Positions 1 through 8,669 of a stretch of 64,000 bases of DNA are shown here, piece after piece. The notes beneath the pieces are model-generated. The model saw only the letters and a program-made list of their open reading frames with translations, ran no database searches and was not told the origin of the DNA. Numbering within the stretch: the first letter of the stretch is position 1; every line of letters begins with the position of its first letter. The position numbers and the translations under genes are program-made. The stretch comes from Acidimicrobiales bacterium MED-G01 (GTDB lineage: Bacteria; Actinomycetota; Acidimicrobiia; Acidimicrobiales; Poriferisodalaceae): assembly GCA_002457435.1 (NCBI GenBank), contig NTLA01000005.1, positions 57,215 to 121,214 on the forward strand, given 5' to 3'.

Positions 1-294
1 GACCGGTGGGTCGACGCGACACCACCAGACGGATACGTCATCATCAACACCGGCATCATGCTTGAACGGCTGACTAACGGACTAATCCCGGTGGGATGGC
101 ATCGTGTTGTCGCCGACCCAGATCAAACCGAGGGGCGACTCAGCGTCGTCCAGTTCTGTCACCCAACCCCCTGGACCATTCTGTCTCCAGTTTCATCAAC
201 GATTTCAACCGAACGGCCATGCAGCTTTCCTGCAATGTCGGCCGGGGATTGCTTAGACCAAGTGCTTTGGGAAATTAATTTGAGTTCCGAATGA
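1..294 (+). CDS. C-terminal fragment of a 2-oxoglutarate/Fe(II)-dependent oxygenase (isopenicillin N synthase-like)
   Basis: The reading frame is open from the first base to a TGA at 292-294, so this is the last 97 residues of a gene that starts to the left of the window. The fragment carries the end of the double-stranded beta-helix core of this family: INTG at residues 15-18, TNG at 25-27, then H34-R-V-V, whose histidine would be the distal iron ligand, and R46-L-S, the pair that binds the 2-oxoglutarate carboxylate, followed by FCHP. These elements occur in this order in plant and bacterial isopenicillin-N-synthase-like dioxygenases. The HxD half of the iron site lies outside the window. 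The substrate cannot be told. The next gene is convergent and begins 15 bp further on. Confidence 0.72.
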   Translation, partial: DRWVDATPPDGYVIINTGIMLERLTNGLIPVGWHRVVADPDQTEGRLSVVQFCHPTPWTILSPVSSTISTERPCSFPAMSAGDCLDQVLWEINLSSE

Positions 295-309
295 TCAACA
301 GTGTGGGCA

Positions 310-1716
310 TCAAAATTCCAATAGAGCGTTCTCTACTAGTTCAGTCAAGGCTGGATGAGTGTAGAACTGACCAGAAGCCAACTCATCTACCGTCTGCCCG
401 AACTCCATACCTTGAACCAGCTGCTGTATCAGGGTCGATGCTTGAGGGCCAATAATGTGCGCACCCAGTAGCTGCCGACTTTCGGCGTGAGCAATTAATT
501 TGCAAAAACTCTCCGAGTCTTCCATTGCCCAGCCATAAGCAGTCGCTCCGTACTCTTTCAATGCTACGACGAACGGCAAACCCTTTTCGCGTGCATCATT
601 CTCTGTAAGCCCGACCGACGCTACTTGTGGGTGCCCGAAAACAGCGTGGGGAACAAACGTGTCGTCAACACTCTGCATCTGGGCGTCAACTTCACCATCA
701 GCGACTAAAAGGTTGTGGCGCAAAGCTCTTACTTCGGCGTTTGCTAAGTGTTTCAGCTGATGCGTGTTTGAAAGATCACCAAACGCCCAAACTCCGGGCA
801 CCTTGGTGCGGAAGTACTCATCAACCAGAACCCGTCCGTTTTCGCAAGCGATCCCGCATGATTCTGCTCCGATCAGGTCGCCATTAGGCACTCGACCTGC
901 TGCTACTAGAATTAGGTCAGTTTCGATGATCTCTACGTTGCCGTCGACCTTGACCTCAGCTCGAAGGACTTCGTCTTCTTGAGCAACTTTTATGACTTCG
1001 GCTCCGCATCGAACGTCAAACCTTCGACTCATTAGTTCAGTGAATCGTTGGGCAACATCTTCGTCTTCTCTCCGCAGCAACCTGTCTCCTCGGTTGACCA
1101 TGGTGACCTCGCAACCAAAGGCGGAGAAAACGTGTCCAAGCTCTGCAGCTATATACCCACCTCCAAAAATGAGCATTCGTTCAGGAAGAGCCTCGAGACG
1201 CATCACTGTGTCCGAAGTGTGGAAGTCAACATCCATAAGACCCGGGTAAGGCGGAACGAATGGGCGGGCTCCCGCACCCAGAACTACATGTCGACCTGAT
1301 ATGTGGGTGACTCCGCCATCCTCACTGGTTACTTCGAGGGTCCGTTCACTTATTAGATGGCCTTCTCCTTTAAACACAGTGATATTGGGACACTCAGCAC
1401 CTAGCCGGTAGTTCTCACCCCCTTCCACAATCGGGTCAATTCGCCCAAATACCCGATCGCGAATTGCCGGCCAATTCACTCCCGTTAGTTCCGCCTGAAG
1501 TCCATAGGTATCGGCTGCTCGAATTATCTCGGCGACATCGGCCGCGTACACGAACATTTTTGATGGGATACACCCGACGTTCAGGCAGGTGCCTCCGAAG
1601 AGACCTTTCTCAACGATCGCTATCTTCCAATGACCAAACTCAGGGCCAGGGATGCTGTTACCTGATCCCGTGCCGACAATTACGAGATCAAACTCTTCAG
1701 TAGCTTCATCGCTCAT
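310..1716 (-). CDS. mtr: Mycothione reductase (FAD-dependent pyridine nucleotide-disulfide oxidoreductase)
   Basis: The 468-residue protein would reduce mycothiol disulfide (mycothione) with NADPH in the cytoplasm, keeping the actinobacterial thiol pool reduced. An N-terminal FAD fold begins with VIVGTGSGN at residues 12-20, followed by the redox-active disulfide GGTCLNVGCIPSK with C44 and C49. A second nucleotide-binding fold contains GGGYIAAELGHVFSAFG, and the dimer-interface motif HPALTELVE supplies the H454/E459 pair. The GTGSGNS start, the KMFVYAAD stretch after the disulfide and AYGWAMED near the C terminus are hallmarks of mycothione reductase rather than glutathione reductase or dihydrolipoamide dehydrogenase. 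Length and start fit the family. It is a monocistronic-looking gene, 100 bp upstream of the next minus-strand stop. It is a good marker for Actinomycetota. Confidence 0.93.
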   Translation of the reverse strand: MSDEATEEFDLVIVGTGSGNSIPGPEFGHWKIAIVEKGLFGGTCLNVGCIPSKMFVYAADVAEIIRAADTYGLQAELTGVNWPAIRDRVFGRIDPIVEGGENYRLGAECPNITVFKGEGHLISERTLEVTSEDGGVTHISGRHVVLGAGARPFVPPYPGLMDVDFHTSDTVMRLEALPERMLIFGGGYIAAELGHVFSAFGCEVTMVNRGDRLLRREDEDVAQRFTELMSRRFDVRCGAEVIKVAQEDEVLRAEVKVDGNVEIIETDLILVAAGRVPNGDLIGAESCGIACENGRVLVDEYFRTKVPGVWAFGDLSNTHQLKHLANAEVRALRHNLLVADGEVDAQMQSVDDTFVPHAVFGHPQVASVGLTENDAREKGLPFVVALKEYGATAYGWAMEDSESFCKLIAHAESRQLLGAHIIGPQASTLIQQLVQGMEFGQTVDELASGQFYTHPALTELVENALLEF

Positions 1717-1816
1717 AACCGAGAGTCTCGCAGCATTTGCCTATCATTCTTTCCGCTCTGACCAAATAGATCCGACTTCGACAGTACCGAGCACATTTAG
1801 TTGGACCTGCTGAGAC

Positions 1817-3049
1817 CTACAGAAGCGCCTGATAGACCAACGCCTTCATCTCGGGCCTGATCGGATGGGTACTGGAAGGCAACAGTTGCGTCAAAAATAT
1901 TACGGTTAGGTCTTCAACAGGGTCTACCCAAAATGCTGTGGAAGCTGCCCCACCCCACGCATATTCTCCTTCTTGGCTTAAAACCTTGGCTTTTGCGGGA
2001 TCGAGTACTACTGAAAACCCCAATCCAAACCCAACGCCGTCGTATGCCGTCTCCGAAAACAGCGGACGCCCGTAGTCAGTGAGATCCACTCCTCCCGGTA
2101 GATGGTTGGAAGTCATAAATTCCAGAGTCTTCCGTCCGATAATCCTCTTACCGTCTAAAGACCCACCGCTCCTCAGCGCCTGGGTGAAACGGTGATAGTC
2201 ACTCAGGGTTGAGACCAACCCACCTCCGCCCGAAAAAGCTTCGGGTTCGCGAAGGTACCGAGACCGTTGAGCATCATCCAACAACACTGCCTGCTGAGTT
2301 TCACCATTTGGGTAATAACAAGAGGCGAATCGAGCCTCTTTGCCGCTCGGCACTGAAAACCCAGTATCGACCATGCCTATGGGTTCGAAAATATTTTTTT
2401 CCAGATAAACGTCGAGACTCAGGCCGCTCATTACCTCAACAAGGCGTCCCAAGACATCGGTCGAATACGAATAATTCCATTCGCTCCCTGGATCGAACAA
2501 AAGTGGAAGCGAAGCCAGAATGTCGCACTGATTTTCTAAGTTCCCTGGACTTTTCGTCCAGTCAAAACCGGCTCTTCTGTACATTTCGTCTACGGGGTGC
2601 GCCATGTGGAAGTGATAGGTAAGCCCACTAGTGTGCGTCAATAAATCATGAACCGATATGTCTCTGCTCGCATCACGTGTTTGTGGGCGGAGTGCGTCTC
2701 CTCCAGCGAAAACCTGGCTGCCCCCAAATGAAGGTATCCATCGTGATATTGGGTCTTTCAACTGGAAGAGGCCCTGCTCGTATAGCTGCATTATCGCTAT
2801 CGAAGTAATGGGTTTCGTCATCGAATAGAAGCGGTAAATAGTGTCAGCCTCCACCGGCAACGACCGCTCCATGTCGCGCGCTCCATACATGTGTCGATAA
2901 ACGATCTGTCCGTCGCGACTGACCAATACATTCACGCCTGGGAGAAGTCCTCGGTCCACATACCTGTTTAGGTGGCTGCTTATCCTATTTAGGCGCTGGG
3001 CGTCAAAGCCCGCTTCGCGTGGGTCCACCTCAACTTCAAGTGCTGTCAT
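1817..3049 (-). CDS. Serine hydrolase of the class C beta-lactamase/EstB fold
   Basis: The 410-residue protein belongs to the penicillin-binding-protein-like serine hydrolases, which include esterases, D-amino-acid amidases and class C beta-lactamases. The nucleophile motif SxxK is S76-M-T-K79 in FYSMTKPITS. The second motif is the tyrosine region NYSYSTD around residues 192-198. The third is a glycine-rich WGGAAST segment near residue 370, which replaces the KTG box as in EstB-type esterases. No signal peptide is evident, so a cytoplasmic esterase or amidase is more likely than a periplasmic beta-lactamase. The substrate is unknown. The next gene is divergent and 100 bp away, so the two may share a promoter region. 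Confidence 0.85.
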   Translation of the reverse strand: MTALEVEVDPREAGFDAQRLNRISSHLNRYVDRGLLPGVNVLVSRDGQIVYRHMYGARDMERSLPVEADTIYRFYSMTKPITSIAIMQLYEQGLFQLKDPISRWIPSFGGSQVFAGGDALRPQTRDASRDISVHDLLTHTSGLTYHFHMAHPVDEMYRRAGFDWTKSPGNLENQCDILASLPLLFDPGSEWNYSYSTDVLGRLVEVMSGLSLDVYLEKNIFEPIGMVDTGFSVPSGKEARFASCYYPNGETQQAVLLDDAQRSRYLREPEAFSGGGGLVSTLSDYHRFTQALRSGGSLDGKRIIGRKTLEFMTSNHLPGGVDLTDYGRPLFSETAYDGVGFGLGFSVVLDPAKAKVLSQEGEYAWGGAASTAFWVDPVEDLTVIFLTQLLPSSTHPIRPEMKALVYQALL

Positions 3050-3148
3050 CGGGTCGTTCTCCGGTTAGCAGACGATGCTCAGAACCGTAGGCTACGTCAG
3101 AAGGTCATGTTTTGACTGCAAATACCTTTCTACCTCTAGAGTGCCTCG

Positions 3149-3847
3149 ATGACTGAAACACCTACTCATAGCACCTCCAGGACAAGGTTTCTTCTGATTC
3201 GCCACGGAGAATCCAACGTCATGGTCGAGGGCGTAGTGGGTGGCCCCAACACTTGTTCGGGGCTCTCTCCCCGCGGGAAAGAGCAAGCAGCTTGTCTGGG
3301 TGAGAGGATGGCTAGCGGAAACGAAAATTCAATTGATGTCGTCTATTCCTCGCCACTTCCTCGAGCCATCGAAACCACCGAGATTGTTCTTTCTTCTTCT
3401 TCGCGGCAACATGAAATTAAAATTCATTCTGACCTCGAGGAGTTCCGATTGGGTGAAGCTGACGGCCTCACCTGGGAGCAGGTCAGACAACAATATGACC
3501 TCGGGAACTTTGAGCAACGAGATCCATTTGTCCCGATCATTCCAGGCGCCGACAGCAGAGCTGGGTTCCGTCACCGGGTAGGCCAGGCACTGAGCCACAT
3601 CGGGAGCACTCATGTGGGATCCACCGTTCTGATCGGGTGCCACGGGGGTGTGATTTCGGCTGCGATGGCAATTGCCTTTGGGCTAGGACCGAACCAGTGG
3701 CACACGGAACTTGCGCCCATCGTCACCTCCATCACAGAATTGGAGGTTGCTTCGGACACCGAGCGCGGACGGAGGTGGATGTGCCGGAGATACAACGACA
3801 CAGCCCACTTGCATGGGACTGATTTGGATCCGCGTGACCATCTGTGA
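3149..3847 (+). CDS. Histidine phosphatase family protein (phosphoglycerate-mutase-like)
   Basis: The 232-residue protein has the RHGE motif at residues 18-21, where H19 is the phosphohistidine nucleophile. The second catalytic histidine is in IGCHGGVIS (H165), and a Glu-rich segment near residue 98 (LEEFRLGEADGLTWE) supplies the proton donor. This is the cofactor-independent phosphatase branch of the superfamily, which includes GpgP, CobC and broad-specificity acid phosphatases, not a glycolytic mutase. About 15 polar residues precede the catalytic core, and ATG at 3149 is the only good start. Its neighbours do not define a substrate. It is transcribed away from the serine hydrolase. Confidence 0.85.
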   Translation: MTETPTHSTSRTRFLLIRHGESNVMVEGVVGGPNTCSGLSPRGKEQAACLGERMASGNENSIDVVYSSPLPRAIETTEIVLSSSSRQHEIKIHSDLEEFRLGEADGLTWEQVRQQYDLGNFEQRDPFVPIIPGADSRAGFRHRVGQALSHIGSTHVGSTVLIGCHGGVISAAMAIAFGLGPNQWHTELAPIVTSITELEVASDTERGRRWMCRRYNDTAHLHGTDLDPRDHL

Positions 3848-3982
3848 TCACCAGAATTTCTGATCCGACGAGAAACTAAATTGCCATCCTGAGTCAGATC
3901 CCAGGAATCTTGATTGATTCGTAGTCATCAATGCTTAACTAGGTCTCAAATATTGACTTCACTCTGAAAAGCAGGAGGAACC

Positions 3983-5029
3983 ATGCTTGTAGAGCGCATC
4001 GAAGGAAAATGGATTGACGTGTTCGCTCGCGTGTTTGAAATGTGCGCTGTCGATGACACTCAAAGCGCAGCAATCCTTTCTGAAACTCAAAGTCGAAGCG
4101 TCAACGTAAATCTCGCAGAACTGGCTTTGGATCGATTGGGTATCCGCCCAATTCACATAGTTTTGCCAACGTTGCGTCAAAACTCTCCGGTCCCCGTTAG
4201 GTCGACGGGGGCTTCAGACGCAATAGCCGGTTCAACAGCTGTCATAAAGGCTCTTGCTTCAGTCGATTTTGTCGTTGACTGCACTGTTGAAGGGTTACTG
4301 CACGCTCCCGAGCTACCAGAAATTTTGGCCGATGGCAGTCGCGTCCTAATGGTCTCTAACGAACATCCCGAGGCCCTTGAGAGGCTTATGCCGACAGCGG
4401 ACCTAGAACCTAAAGTCAAGGCGGGAATCAAGAAGCTGATCAAAGCAACAGAGATGCATGTGACATCGGCAGCTGGAACCGACGTAGTTGTGAACCTAAG
4501 TGACGCTCCTTGTGGCGGCGGTTGGGGCTACACAACCCAAGCGGGGTCGATCTCTCACTGGCCCGGCGGATTATGTCTGGCCTTCCCTAAAGCCAACACG
4601 GTCAACGGAGTAATCGTCATGGATCGAGGGGACATGAACCTGACGTTCAAGCGTTACGTCGAGTCTCCTGTAACACTCACGATCGAAAACGACTATGTGG
4701 TTGATGTCGTAGGCGAAGGTACCGATGCGGCCCTTTTCCGCAGCTACTCAGACGCATGGGGCGATCCCGATGCCTACGCAACTAGCCACATTGGTTGGGG
4801 CATGAATCCTGGCGCTCGCTGGGACACCCTGTCCTTGTATGACAGAAGCCAAACCAATGGCACTGAACAAAGAGCATTTGCAGGGAATTTTCTTTATTCA
4901 ACAGGGGCCAACGAACACGCCGGCCGACATACGCTCGGACATTTCGATCTCCCCATGCGAAATCACACCTTGACCTTGGACGGTGATCCCGTTGTTATTG
5001 AAGGCGTGTTACAAGGTGATTTGGCATAG
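3983..5029 (+). CDS. NicX-like 2,5-dihydroxypyridine 5,6-dioxygenase family protein
   Basis: The 348-residue protein resembles NicX along its whole length. NicX is the Fe(II) dioxygenase of nicotinate catabolism that opens the ring of 2,5-dihydroxypyridine to N-formylmaleamate; its fold is related to M29-type aminopeptidases. Conserved blocks are DDTQSAAIL at 24-32, SHWPGG at 191-196, SHIGWG at 268-273, RAFAGNFLYSTG at 297-308 and GHFDLPMRN at 319-327. H269, H320 and D322 match the spacing of the three iron ligands described for Pseudomonas NicX. A strong ribosome-binding site (AGGAGG, 3973-3978) lies 4 nt before the ATG. The gene heads a co-directional run with an acyl-CoA ligase 11 bp downstream. 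None of the usual partners NicD, NicE or NicF is present, so the true substrate may differ. Confidence 0.78.
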   Translation: MLVERIEGKWIDVFARVFEMCAVDDTQSAAILSETQSRSVNVNLAELALDRLGIRPIHIVLPTLRQNSPVPVRSTGASDAIAGSTAVIKALASVDFVVDCTVEGLLHAPELPEILADGSRVLMVSNEHPEALERLMPTADLEPKVKAGIKKLIKATEMHVTSAAGTDVVVNLSDAPCGGGWGYTTQAGSISHWPGGLCLAFPKANTVNGVIVMDRGDMNLTFKRYVESPVTLTIENDYVVDVVGEGTDAALFRSYSDAWGDPDAYATSHIGWGMNPGARWDTLSLYDRSQTNGTEQRAFAGNFLYSTGANEHAGRHTLGHFDLPMRNHTLTLDGDPVVIEGVLQGDLA

Positions 5030-5040
5030 CGACCCCTCTT

Positions 5041-6540
5041 ATGTGGAGTAACGGATCGGATCTCGCATCATGGGTAGACAACTGGGCTGACCACCAGCCA
5101 GAGGCGCTCGCCATTGAGTTCGAAGGTCGTACAACCGATTATGCGCAACTCTCTAAAAGAATTGCATCAATAGCCAGCTGGTTGCACCTGCACAAAGTCG
5201 AAACGGGTGATCGAGTTGCTTGGCTAGGACCAAACCACCCACTAGCGATAGAACTACTGCTTGCTTGTTCCCGATTGGGAGCAATCTTTCTACCTCTGAA
5301 CTCGCGCCTGCTGGTTGCTGAACATCGTTGGATTCTCCAGGACGCCGAGCCCAAGCTCCTCATAACTCACGAGAAATTCCACGAACATGCGACAGAAGCT
5401 GCGGGTGGGGTATCAGTACGTTCGCTGAATGAGGTCTCTCAGTCTGAGCACATCGACCTAACTCCCAGAGTCGGCCGGCCTGACGACCCTGTTTTGCTTG
5501 CATATACCTCTGGAACTACCGGAACTCCCAAGGGAGCGCTCCTATCCCAAAGTGCGCTAACAGCTAACGCTGTCAATGGCGCCCATGCACATGACTTGAC
5601 TTCCAGCGATCGCTTCCTGACTTTTCTGCCACTGTTCCACGTCGGCGGCCTCAACATTCAGACACTCCCCGCTTTACTGGGAGGCGCGTCAGTTCTTCTA
5701 CACAGTTCTTTTGATCCCGCACAGTGGCTGGAGGACGTCGAAAGGTGGCAACCAACTTGGTCTCTGTTTGTTCCAGCAACTTTGAATGCCGTGAGTAATC
5801 ACCCAGCATTCGCGGAAGCAGATCTCTCCTCCCTCAAGGGTCTCATGGCCGGGTCGTCAACAATCCCGGAGGCGGCGACTCGACCCTTCTTCGAGCGCGG
5901 AATTTCTGTAGGTCAGGTGTATGGAGCTACCGAAACATCTCCAACTGCGGTGGTTTTAAGAATCGATCAGGCTGCTGAACGGCATGGATCCTGCGGTAAA
6001 GCTGCAACCCTTTGTGACGTTCGCATAGTTAACGATGCTGGCATCGACGTAACAACAGGAGAATCTGGTGAACTGTGGGTCCGCGGACCAAACGTATTAA
6101 TCAGTTATTGGCGCAACCCCGAAGCCACATCTGAGTCAATAACCGACGGTTGGTTTCACACCGGTGACATCGGGCATATGGATCCCGAAGGGTGGATCTA
6201 TATTGACGACCGGAAAAAAGACGTAGTCATCTCAGGGGGGGAGAACATTTACCCTGCCGAGTTGGAAAACGTACTTGCAGAAAGTGATCTGCTTTTAGAA
6301 GCAACGGTCGTTGGGGCGAGTGACACTCGTTGGGGTGAAATTCCAGTGGTCGTCGCTGTCGCCGCTGAGGGATTCAAACAAGATAGCGAAGCCGTTCTGA
6401 AACTTTTTGATGGGCAGATCGCTCGCTTTAAACATCCAAAGCGAGTGATCTGGACCGACCAACTGCCGAGAAACGTGATGGGCAAAGTGTTAAAACACGA
6501 GGTTCGTATTCTGATCGCTAAGAATGAAACCGCAACTTAA
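5041..6540 (+). CDS. Acyl-CoA synthetase (AMP-forming, ANL superfamily)
   Basis: The 499-residue enzyme would activate a carboxylic acid with ATP and load it onto CoA. The phosphate-binding A3 motif is YTSGTTGTPKG at residues 155-165. Further on come VYGATETSP, the A7 motif GWFHTGDIG, the hinge region YIDDRKKDVVISGGENIYP and the C-terminal catalytic lysine in PRNVMGKVLKHE. Sequence style and length place it among medium/long-chain or aryl acid FadD-type ligases; the acid itself cannot be read from sequence. It starts 11 bp after the NicX-like gene without an obvious ribosome-binding site, which suggests translation coupled to that gene. Confidence 0.9.
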   Translation: MWSNGSDLASWVDNWADHQPEALAIEFEGRTTDYAQLSKRIASIASWLHLHKVETGDRVAWLGPNHPLAIELLLACSRLGAIFLPLNSRLLVAEHRWILQDAEPKLLITHEKFHEHATEAAGGVSVRSLNEVSQSEHIDLTPRVGRPDDPVLLAYTSGTTGTPKGALLSQSALTANAVNGAHAHDLTSSDRFLTFLPLFHVGGLNIQTLPALLGGASVLLHSSFDPAQWLEDVERWQPTWSLFVPATLNAVSNHPAFAEADLSSLKGLMAGSSTIPEAATRPFFERGISVGQVYGATETSPTAVVLRIDQAAERHGSCGKAATLCDVRIVNDAGIDVTTGESGELWVRGPNVLISYWRNPEATSESITDGWFHTGDIGHMDPEGWIYIDDRKKDVVISGGENIYPAELENVLAESDLLLEATVVGASDTRWGEIPVVVAVAAEGFKQDSEAVLKLFDGQIARFKHPKRVIWTDQLPRNVMGKVLKHEVRILIAKNETAT

Positions 6541-6611
6541 GCCGAGACAAGGCCGATCTTGGAAGTAGTGGTTTTTGAAGCTAATACTGCCGTATACCAA
6601 AGGAGCCGTTT

Positions 6612-7496
6612 ATGGCTACGCCAAAGAAAGTGGCATTTATCGGTTTAGGAGTTATGGGCTTTCCTATGGCCAGGCATCTATCAGAAGCTGGCCATCTCGT
6701 ATCCGTGTATAACAGAACGGCATCAAAATCCGAAGCTTGGATTCAGGAAAACAAAGGAACCTCAGCGGCGACTCCGCGGCGTGCCGTTGATGGCACAGAA
6801 ATAGCTTTTCTTTGTGTCGGTAATGATGATGATGTTCGCTCGGTTGTATTAGGCGAAGACGGGGTACTTGCCGGTATGGCGCCCGGGACGTTGATTGTTG
6901 ACCACACCACTGCTTCAGCCAAGCTTGCAAACGAACTCAGTGAGCTCTGCGCTGCACGTGAGGTTGGTTTTCTCGATGCGCCTATATCTGGAGGTCAGGC
7001 AGGTGCCGAAAACGGTACCTTGACCGTGATGTGTGGCGGCCATCAACGGTGGTTCTCTCTTGCCGAACCAATAATTTCTGTCTATAGCCAAGCTTGCAAC
7101 CTGATTGGCCCTAGCGGGTCAGGCCAACTAACTAAAATGGTTAACCAAATCTGTATTGCGGGTCTACTGCAAGGACTCTCAGAAGCTCTCGAATTCGGCA
7201 AACGTAGTGGGCTGAACCTTGAACTCGTACTCGAAACCATCAGCAAAGGAGCAGCTGGCTCCTGGCAAATGGAAAATCGGGGATCCACGATGATTCGTAA
7301 TGAGTTTGATTTCGGCTTCGCTGTGGACTGGATGAGAAAAGATTTGGGCATTGTTATCGAAGAGGCGGACCGTCTCCGAACAGCAGTGGACATCACGAGA
7401 CTGGTTGACTCTTATTACGAAGAAATTCAAAGAGAAGGCGGTGGTCGCTGGGATACAAGCAGTCTGATCACGCGGCTTGCGGTGGAGCCGTCTTAG
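6612..7496 (+). CDS. NAD(P)-dependent beta-hydroxyacid dehydrogenase (3-hydroxyisobutyrate dehydrogenase family)
   Basis: The 294-residue protein begins with a Rossmann motif, GLGVMGFPMARHL (residues 11-23). It carries the family's substrate signature DAPISGGQAGAENGTLTVM at 122-140 and the catalytic lysine K175 in GQLTKMVNQI. The family includes 3-hydroxyisobutyrate dehydrogenase, tartronate-semialdehyde reductase and 6-phosphogluconate dehydrogenase-like enzymes. Length and motifs fit the first two. A ribosome-binding site (AAAGGAG) precedes the ATG at 6612. It follows the acyl-CoA ligase by 71 bp and precedes the aminotransferase by 34 bp, so it probably belongs to the same transcript. Confidence 0.88.
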   Translation: MATPKKVAFIGLGVMGFPMARHLSEAGHLVSVYNRTASKSEAWIQENKGTSAATPRRAVDGTEIAFLCVGNDDDVRSVVLGEDGVLAGMAPGTLIVDHTTASAKLANELSELCAAREVGFLDAPISGGQAGAENGTLTVMCGGHQRWFSLAEPIISVYSQACNLIGPSGSGQLTKMVNQICIAGLLQGLSEALEFGKRSGLNLELVLETISKGAAGSWQMENRGSTMIRNEFDFGFAVDWMRKDLGIVIEEADRLRTAVDITRLVDSYYEEIQREGGGRWDTSSLITRLAVEPS

Positions 7497-7530
7497 ACGA
7501 TTGTGCATTCAGCTAATCCTGTGACTACGG

Positions 7531-8628
7531 TTGCTCGGCGTGATTCATAGCGACCGAATATTGATGGGCCCCGGCCCGAGCAATCCATACCCACAAGTAA
7601 TGGAAGCCTTCAATCGGCCTGTCCTGGGACATCTGGATCCAGAATTCATATCGCTTTTGGACGAAACTAACGACCGGTTACGCGAGGTATGGCAGACGAG
7701 TAACGCCTTAACTTTTCCAATCAGTGCCACTGGCTCCGCTGGTATGGAAACCTCTTTTATCAATTTCATTGCCCCGGGTGATGACGTAGTAATTGGTGTT
7801 AATGGTGTTTTTGGTAACCGGATGTGCGACGTAGCAGCTCGCGCAGGAGCCAAAGTCACCCGAGTCGAAGAAGACTGGGGGCGCACCATAGATCCTCAGC
7901 GACTCTTGGATGCTCACCCCAACCCATCCATAATCGCGGTTGTACACGCTGAAACCTCAACTGGTGTGCGAAATGACATCGCGGAATTGGGATCCAACAA
8001 AGGCGATGCTTTGCTTTTGGTTGATTGTGTGACTTCTCTTGCGGGCATACCAGTGCTAATCGATGAATGGAATGTCGACATCGCCTATAGCGGGACCCAG
8101 AAATGTCTCGGTGTTCCGCCTGGCTTATCGCCACTCACTGTTAGCCATCGAGCGATGGAGAGGCTCGTCGAGACTCCGCAAAGCTGGTATCTAGACCTCA
8201 ATATGATTAAGGAGTACGTAACCGGTGACGGCGCTCGTGCCTACCACCACACGGCGCCCATCTCAATGCTGTATGCCTTACATGCCGGCTTAGGGGTGGT
8301 GTTAGACGAAGGGCTAGAACAAACGTTAAGCCGCCATCAATCTTGCGGCGACGAACTCCACAATCGCCTGCCAGGACTCGGCTTCGAGTTATGGGCCCAG
8401 GATGGGTATCGGCTCCCAGAACTCACGACAGTATCTATCCCCGACGGGCTCGACGATGTTGTGGGCCGGCGACATCTACTAGATCATTACGGAATCGAAA
8501 TCGGTGGAGGGCTAGGCCCGGTCGCTGGAAAGGTTTGGCGGATCGGCTGCATGGGTCATACAGCACGGATGCGGAACGTAACTCTGTTGTTAGGTGCCCT
8601 TGAGGAGTTAACAACCGGGCTCCATTGA
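7531..8628 (+). CDS. Class V aminotransferase (alanine-glyoxylate aminotransferase-like)
   Basis: The 365-residue PLP enzyme starts with the characteristic LMGPGPSNPYPQV (residues 11-23) and contains the cofactor-binding SATGSAGMETS at 65-75. The Schiff-base lysine is K191 in YSGTQKCLGVPPGLSP. The C terminus contains IGGGLGPVAGKVWRIGCMGH, shared by alanine/serine-glyoxylate and alanine-glyoxylate aminotransferases. It could transfer an amino group between alanine or serine and glyoxylate or a related 2-oxoacid. The start is TTG at 7531, with GTG at 7540 in frame as an alternative; neither has a strong ribosome-binding site. It ends the co-directional run that begins with the NicX-like gene. 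Confidence 0.88.
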   Translation: MLGVIHSDRILMGPGPSNPYPQVMEAFNRPVLGHLDPEFISLLDETNDRLREVWQTSNALTFPISATGSAGMETSFINFIAPGDDVVIGVNGVFGNRMCDVAARAGAKVTRVEEDWGRTIDPQRLLDAHPNPSIIAVVHAETSTGVRNDIAELGSNKGDALLLVDCVTSLAGIPVLIDEWNVDIAYSGTQKCLGVPPGLSPLTVSHRAMERLVETPQSWYLDLNMIKEYVTGDGARAYHHTAPISMLYALHAGLGVVLDEGLEQTLSRHQSCGDELHNRLPGLGFELWAQDGYRLPELTTVSIPDGLDDVVGRRHLLDHYGIEIGGGLGPVAGKVWRIGCMGHTARMRNVTLLLGALEELTTGLH

Positions 8629-8669
8629 AGTCGCTAGTCCGGCCGGCTTTCTGCCCTACTGACTACGCT

